From NCBI GenBank assembly GCA_003168295.1, contig PMST01000176.1, positions 1 to 9,121 of the forward strand: DNA of 9,121 nt, in the 5' to 3' direction. Origin of the DNA: Actinomycetota bacterium (GTDB lineage Bacteria; Actinomycetota; Actinomycetes; Streptosporangiales; Streptosporangiaceae). A model generated the notes under the pieces. That model did no database searches, was not told where the DNA came from, and saw nothing but the letters and a program-made list of their open reading frames with translations. Shown piece after piece: positions 6,698 to 9,121 of this stretch; position 1 is the first letter of the stretch; every line of letters begins with the position of its first letter. The position numbers were made by a program, and so were the translations under genes.

Positions 6698-6705
6698 GCC
6701 TTAGC

Positions 6706-7761
6706 GTGACGCACCGAAAGCGCGGGATCTGGTCCCGGACCACGATCGGATCGGCGGCGCTCGCCGCGCTGGCCGTGCTGGCCGTCCAGGGCTGCGCACC
6801 GGCGACCTCCGCGGCCGCGGCCCACGCAACCGCGGACGCCGGCGTCCAGCATGACCTGAGCATTGCCGCGGCGCAGGTCGCCTACCAGACGTACCTAACA
6901 AAAAGCGACGCGGCCGCGGCGCAAGGCGACTCGGTGGCCGGGCTCGCGATCGTCGCGGACGCCCAGTGGGCCCAGGTGAAGGGCCAGTACACGGCGCTGA
7001 CGGCGGCGGGAACCCTGGTACCGAGGTACCAGTACAGCGCGCCGCAGTTCTATGTGCCGGCCGAGAGCAAGTACCCGCAGTGGTTCCTGGTGTCGGCCCA
7101 GCGCCGCGCCGACACCAACGGCCAGCTGGGTCCCGCAGTCACCACGCTGCTGGTGTTCGAGCATGCCAAGGCGGCCCTGAGGTGGACCCTGAACGGCTCC
7201 GCCACGCTCGATCAAGGTCAGACCCTGCCGGTGATCGCGACGGACCCGGACGGCTACGCGGTCGACGTGCCCACCACCGACACGAACCTGGTGCTGACCC
7301 CCAACGTGGTGGGAGCGACCCAGGCGGCCGTGGTGGACGAGGGGCCGGCCAACCCCGCCGCCGCGGTGACCGGCAGCGGGCCGCAGACCACCGGGCTCTA
7401 CGCGGCGCAGGCCGCCCGCGCCCGCGCGGAGACCGCCCAGGGCCTGCAATACCAGTGGCTGCTCGCGGGCGCCCCCTTCCCGCAGTTCGAACTGGGGCTG
7501 AAGGGCGGCGGGGCCCTGGTGCTCTACGGGATGTACCTGAACACGACGACCGAGCACCCCAACCTCAGATCTGGGTCACCGATCCCGGTGCCCGCCGCGT
7601 TCACCCCGCTGCTCGCCGCGCCCACCGAGGTCGGGTACCACGCGGTGTACGCCAACTCGACCTACCAGTTCGCGGCGATCGACCCGCTCGCCACCGCGCC
7701 CAACGCCAAGATCGACGTCATCGCGAGCGGCTCCGGCCCCAGCTACGGCCACGCCTACTAG
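6706..7761 (+). CDS. secreted lipoprotein of unknown function
   Basis: The 351-residue product has a lipoprotein signal: basic start [10 protein letters not shown], hydrophobic core (about 13-27) and a lipobox-like VQGC with the modified cysteine at position 30. Gln at -2 is unusual for a lipobox, but the rest fits. The mature part is about 320 residues, Ala-rich at first. It then carries a mixed alpha/beta-looking domain with [10 protein letters not shown] (about 125-134), an LLVFE segment and a VAT-rich middle. It has no other cysteine and no catalytic motif that I recognise. It is likely anchored to the outer face of the membrane. GTG at 6706 was chosen because it gives a compact signal peptide and sits just after a -10-like box. 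The frame is open far upstream through prfB antisense, but that part has no coding signal. I do not recognise the family. The gene is divergent from prfB and converges on the glutamate dehydrogenase gene. Confidence 0.83.
   Translation: MTHRKRGIWSRTTIGSAALAALAVLAVQGCAPATSAAAAHATADAGVQHDLSIAAAQVAYQTYLTKSDAAAAQGDSVAGLAIVADAQWAQVKGQYTALTAAGTLVPRYQYSAPQFYVPAESKYPQWFLVSAQRRADTNGQLGPAVTTLLVFEHAKAALRWTLNGSATLDQGQTLPVIATDPDGYAVDVPTTDTNLVLTPNVVGATQAAVVDEGPANPAAAVTGSGPQTTGLYAAQAARARAETAQGLQYQWLLAGAPFPQFELGLKGGGALVLYGMYLNTTTEHPNLRSGSPIPVPAAFTPLLAAPTEVGYHAVYANSTYQFAAIDPLATAPNAKIDVIASGSGPSYGHAY
7758..7761. other. CTAG shared by two convergent stop codons
   Basis: The plus-strand lipoprotein gene ends with TAG at 7759-7761 and the minus-strand dehydrogenase gene ends with TAG at 7760-7758. 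The two stops lie on opposite strands of one palindromic CTAG, so there is no intergenic space and no room for a terminator between the coding regions. Confidence 0.9.
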
Positions 7762-9121
7762 CCCTGGGGCAGGGAGCTGGCGGCGACCAGGGTGCGGATG
7801 GCGCGCAGGGCCACCGACAAGGTGGTGAAGGTGAACCGCTCGCTCTCCCAGATCTCTCCTAGGGTCTGGGTGGCCATCGCCACCGCGGCGTCGTTGCGCG
7901 AGGCCCAGGCGGCCAGCCGCTGCTCGGGGTTCTTGGCCACCTCCGGGCCGCTGACCCCGAGCACGTCCTGGGTGAGCGAGGCGTGCGCGGCGTACAGGTC
8001 GTCCCGCAGCGCGGCCCGGGCCATGGTCGACCAGCGGTCATCGCGGGGCAGCGCGGTGATGCGGTCGCGCAGCCGGGTGATCTGCAGCCGGTCGGCCAGA
8101 TCGAAGTAGACCTCGGCGGTCTCCTCGATCCCCCGTCCGGCCGAGGCGGCCGCCTGGACGACGCCGAAGGCCGAATACGTCGGCACCATGGCCGCGACCC
8201 GCTCGGCCAGGCCGGCCGGCACGCCCATATCCAGGTAGGAGTCCCGGCGCTCCTCGAACCCGGCCAGGTCCCGGCCGGTGAGCAGCTTGGGCAGGTGCGA
8301 ACGCACCGTCCGGACCCCGTCCGCGAAGAAGGCCACGGTGGCCTGGATGTCGAACGGGGGCCGGCGGTTCTGCAGCAGCCACCTGACCGCCCGCTCGGTC
8401 AGCTTGCGCCCCTCGAGCAGCAGCGTGATCTGCGCAGCGATGCCGACCCCGGATCCCTCGAGTTCCTCGACCTGACGCCAGAACGCTGCCATGTCGAACA
8501 CCTCGCGGGCGACCAGCCAGGCCCGGGTGAGGTCCGGCACCGACGCGCCGGTCTCCTCGATCAGCCGGAACAAGAACGTGGTGCCCGAGGTGTCGATCAT
8601 CTCGTTGACCGCGACGGTCGTGATGATCTCCCGGCGCAGCGGATGCGATTCCATCCGGTCCGCGAACCGGGCCCGCAGCGGCTCGGGGAAATACGCGTCG
8701 AGCACCCGGCGCAGGTACGGGTCGTCGGGCAGCTGAGACGCCAGCACGTCCTCGCCCGCCGAGATCTTGGTGTGGGCGAGCAGCAGGGCAAGCTCGGGGC
8801 TGGTCAGGCCGGCGCCGGCGGACCGGCGTTCGGCGATTTCCCGCTCGTCGGGCAGCACGTCCTGCTCCGGGTTGAGGCGCTTGTCCCTGATCAGCTTGCG
8901 CAGGTACCGCACGTGCACGTGGAGCAGGGACGGCGCCTGGGCCCTGGCCACCGCCAGCGCCATGTTCTGCCGGTAGTTGTGCCGCAGCACCAGGGCGGCC
9001 ACCTCGTCGGTCATCTCGGTCAGCAGCTGGTGCCGGGCGGCGGCGGGAAGGACTCCGTCCCTGATCGCGTCGGCCAGCAGGATCTTGATGTTCACCTCGT
9101 GGTCGGAGGTGTCGACCCCGG
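7758..9121 (-). CDS. gdh: NAD-specific glutamate dehydrogenase, large type, C-terminal part (5' end outside window)
   Basis: The frame enters from the right edge and encodes about 453 residues before TAG. Its first residues, GVDTSDHEVNIKILL, are the conserved junction that follows the catalytic domain in the roughly 180-kDa NAD-dependent glutamate dehydrogenases, which convert glutamate to 2-oxoglutarate and ammonium. The rest is the long helical C-terminal region of that family, with NYRQNMALAVARAQAP, TSPELALLLAHTKI, ITTVAVNEMIDTSGTTFLFR and a final part rich in helices ending AASSLPQG. The nucleotide-binding and catalytic residues lie beyond the window. A GTG at 9095 could be taken for a start, but the frame and homology continue upstream, so this is a partial gene. 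The full gene would be expected to be about 4.8-5 kb. The call is firm from motifs; no frameshift is seen in the part present. Confidence 0.94.
   Translation of the reverse strand, partial: GVDTSDHEVNIKILLADAIRDGVLPAAARHQLLTEMTDEVAALVLRHNYRQNMALAVARAQAPSLLHVHVRYLRKLIRDKRLNPEQDVLPDEREIAERRSAGAGLTSPELALLLAHTKISAGEDVLASQLPDDPYLRRVLDAYFPEPLRARFADRMESHPLRREIITTVAVNEMIDTSGTTFLFRLIEETGASVPDLTRAWLVAREVFDMAAFWRQVEELEGSGVGIAAQITLLLEGRKLTERAVRWLLQNRRPPFDIQATVAFFADGVRTVRSHLPKLLTGRDLAGFEERRDSYLDMGVPAGLAERVAAMVPTYSAFGVVQAAASAGRGIEETAEVYFDLADRLQITRLRDRITALPRDDRWSTMARAALRDDLYAAHASLTQDVLGVSGPEVAKNPEQRLAAWASRNDAAVAMATQTLGEIWESERFTFTTLSVALRAIRTLVAASSLPQG

Noticed and set aside
5824..6705. Upstream extension of the lipoprotein frame through the prfB antisense strand
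   Set aside because: It would place about 290 residues of non-conserved sequence before a clear signal peptide; prfB on the other strand is the real gene.
6616..6852. N-terminal extension of the prfB frame
   Set aside because: Extra residues have no RF2 similarity and overlap the divergent lipoprotein gene; the ATG at 6615 gives a normal RF2 start.

Overview
High-GC DNA with many GTG starts, no encoded CCA on the tmRNA and actinobacterial-type gene families points to an actinomycete (Actinomycetota). The order cannot be fixed from this window. It looks like core chromosome: I see no insertion sequence, phage gene, CRISPR array or transfer signature.

Layout, left to right: ssrA (tmRNA, 6-376, minus); a 398-bp gene-free stretch full of inverted repeats (377-774); a class B penicillin-binding-protein homologue (775-2937, minus); smpB (2934-3398, minus); ftsX (3436-4347, minus); ftsE (4420-5109, minus); a divergent intergenic region with two adjacent palindromes; a 61-residue Cys/His-rich membrane protein (5278-5463, plus); prfB for RF2 (5509-6615, minus); a 90-bp divergent promoter region; an unrecognised secreted lipoprotein (6706-7761, plus); and the 3' part of a large NAD-glutamate dehydrogenase gene (7758-9121, minus) that runs off the right edge.

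Two themes meet. One is translation termination and ribosome rescue: RF2, SmpB and tmRNA. The other is division and cell wall: FtsE/FtsX and the PBP homologue. The block ftsE-ftsX-smpB-PBP reads as one leftward operon with short gaps or overlaps, and smpB and the PBP share a 4-base GTGA stop/start.

The most notable observations are two substitutions in core protein families. The PBP homologue keeps its whole architecture (membrane anchor, MecA-type NTF2 domain, dimerisation domain, transpeptidase fold) but has lost all three catalytic motifs, so it is probably a pseudo-transpeptidase. RF2 has Ser-Lys-Tyr where the family's stop-codon reading tripeptide Ser-Pro-Phe is expected, although four genes in the window end in TGA. 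Smaller points are mutually exclusive hairpins upstream of ssrA, apparently leaderless divergent promoters, and convergent genes that share a CTAG as both of their stop codons.
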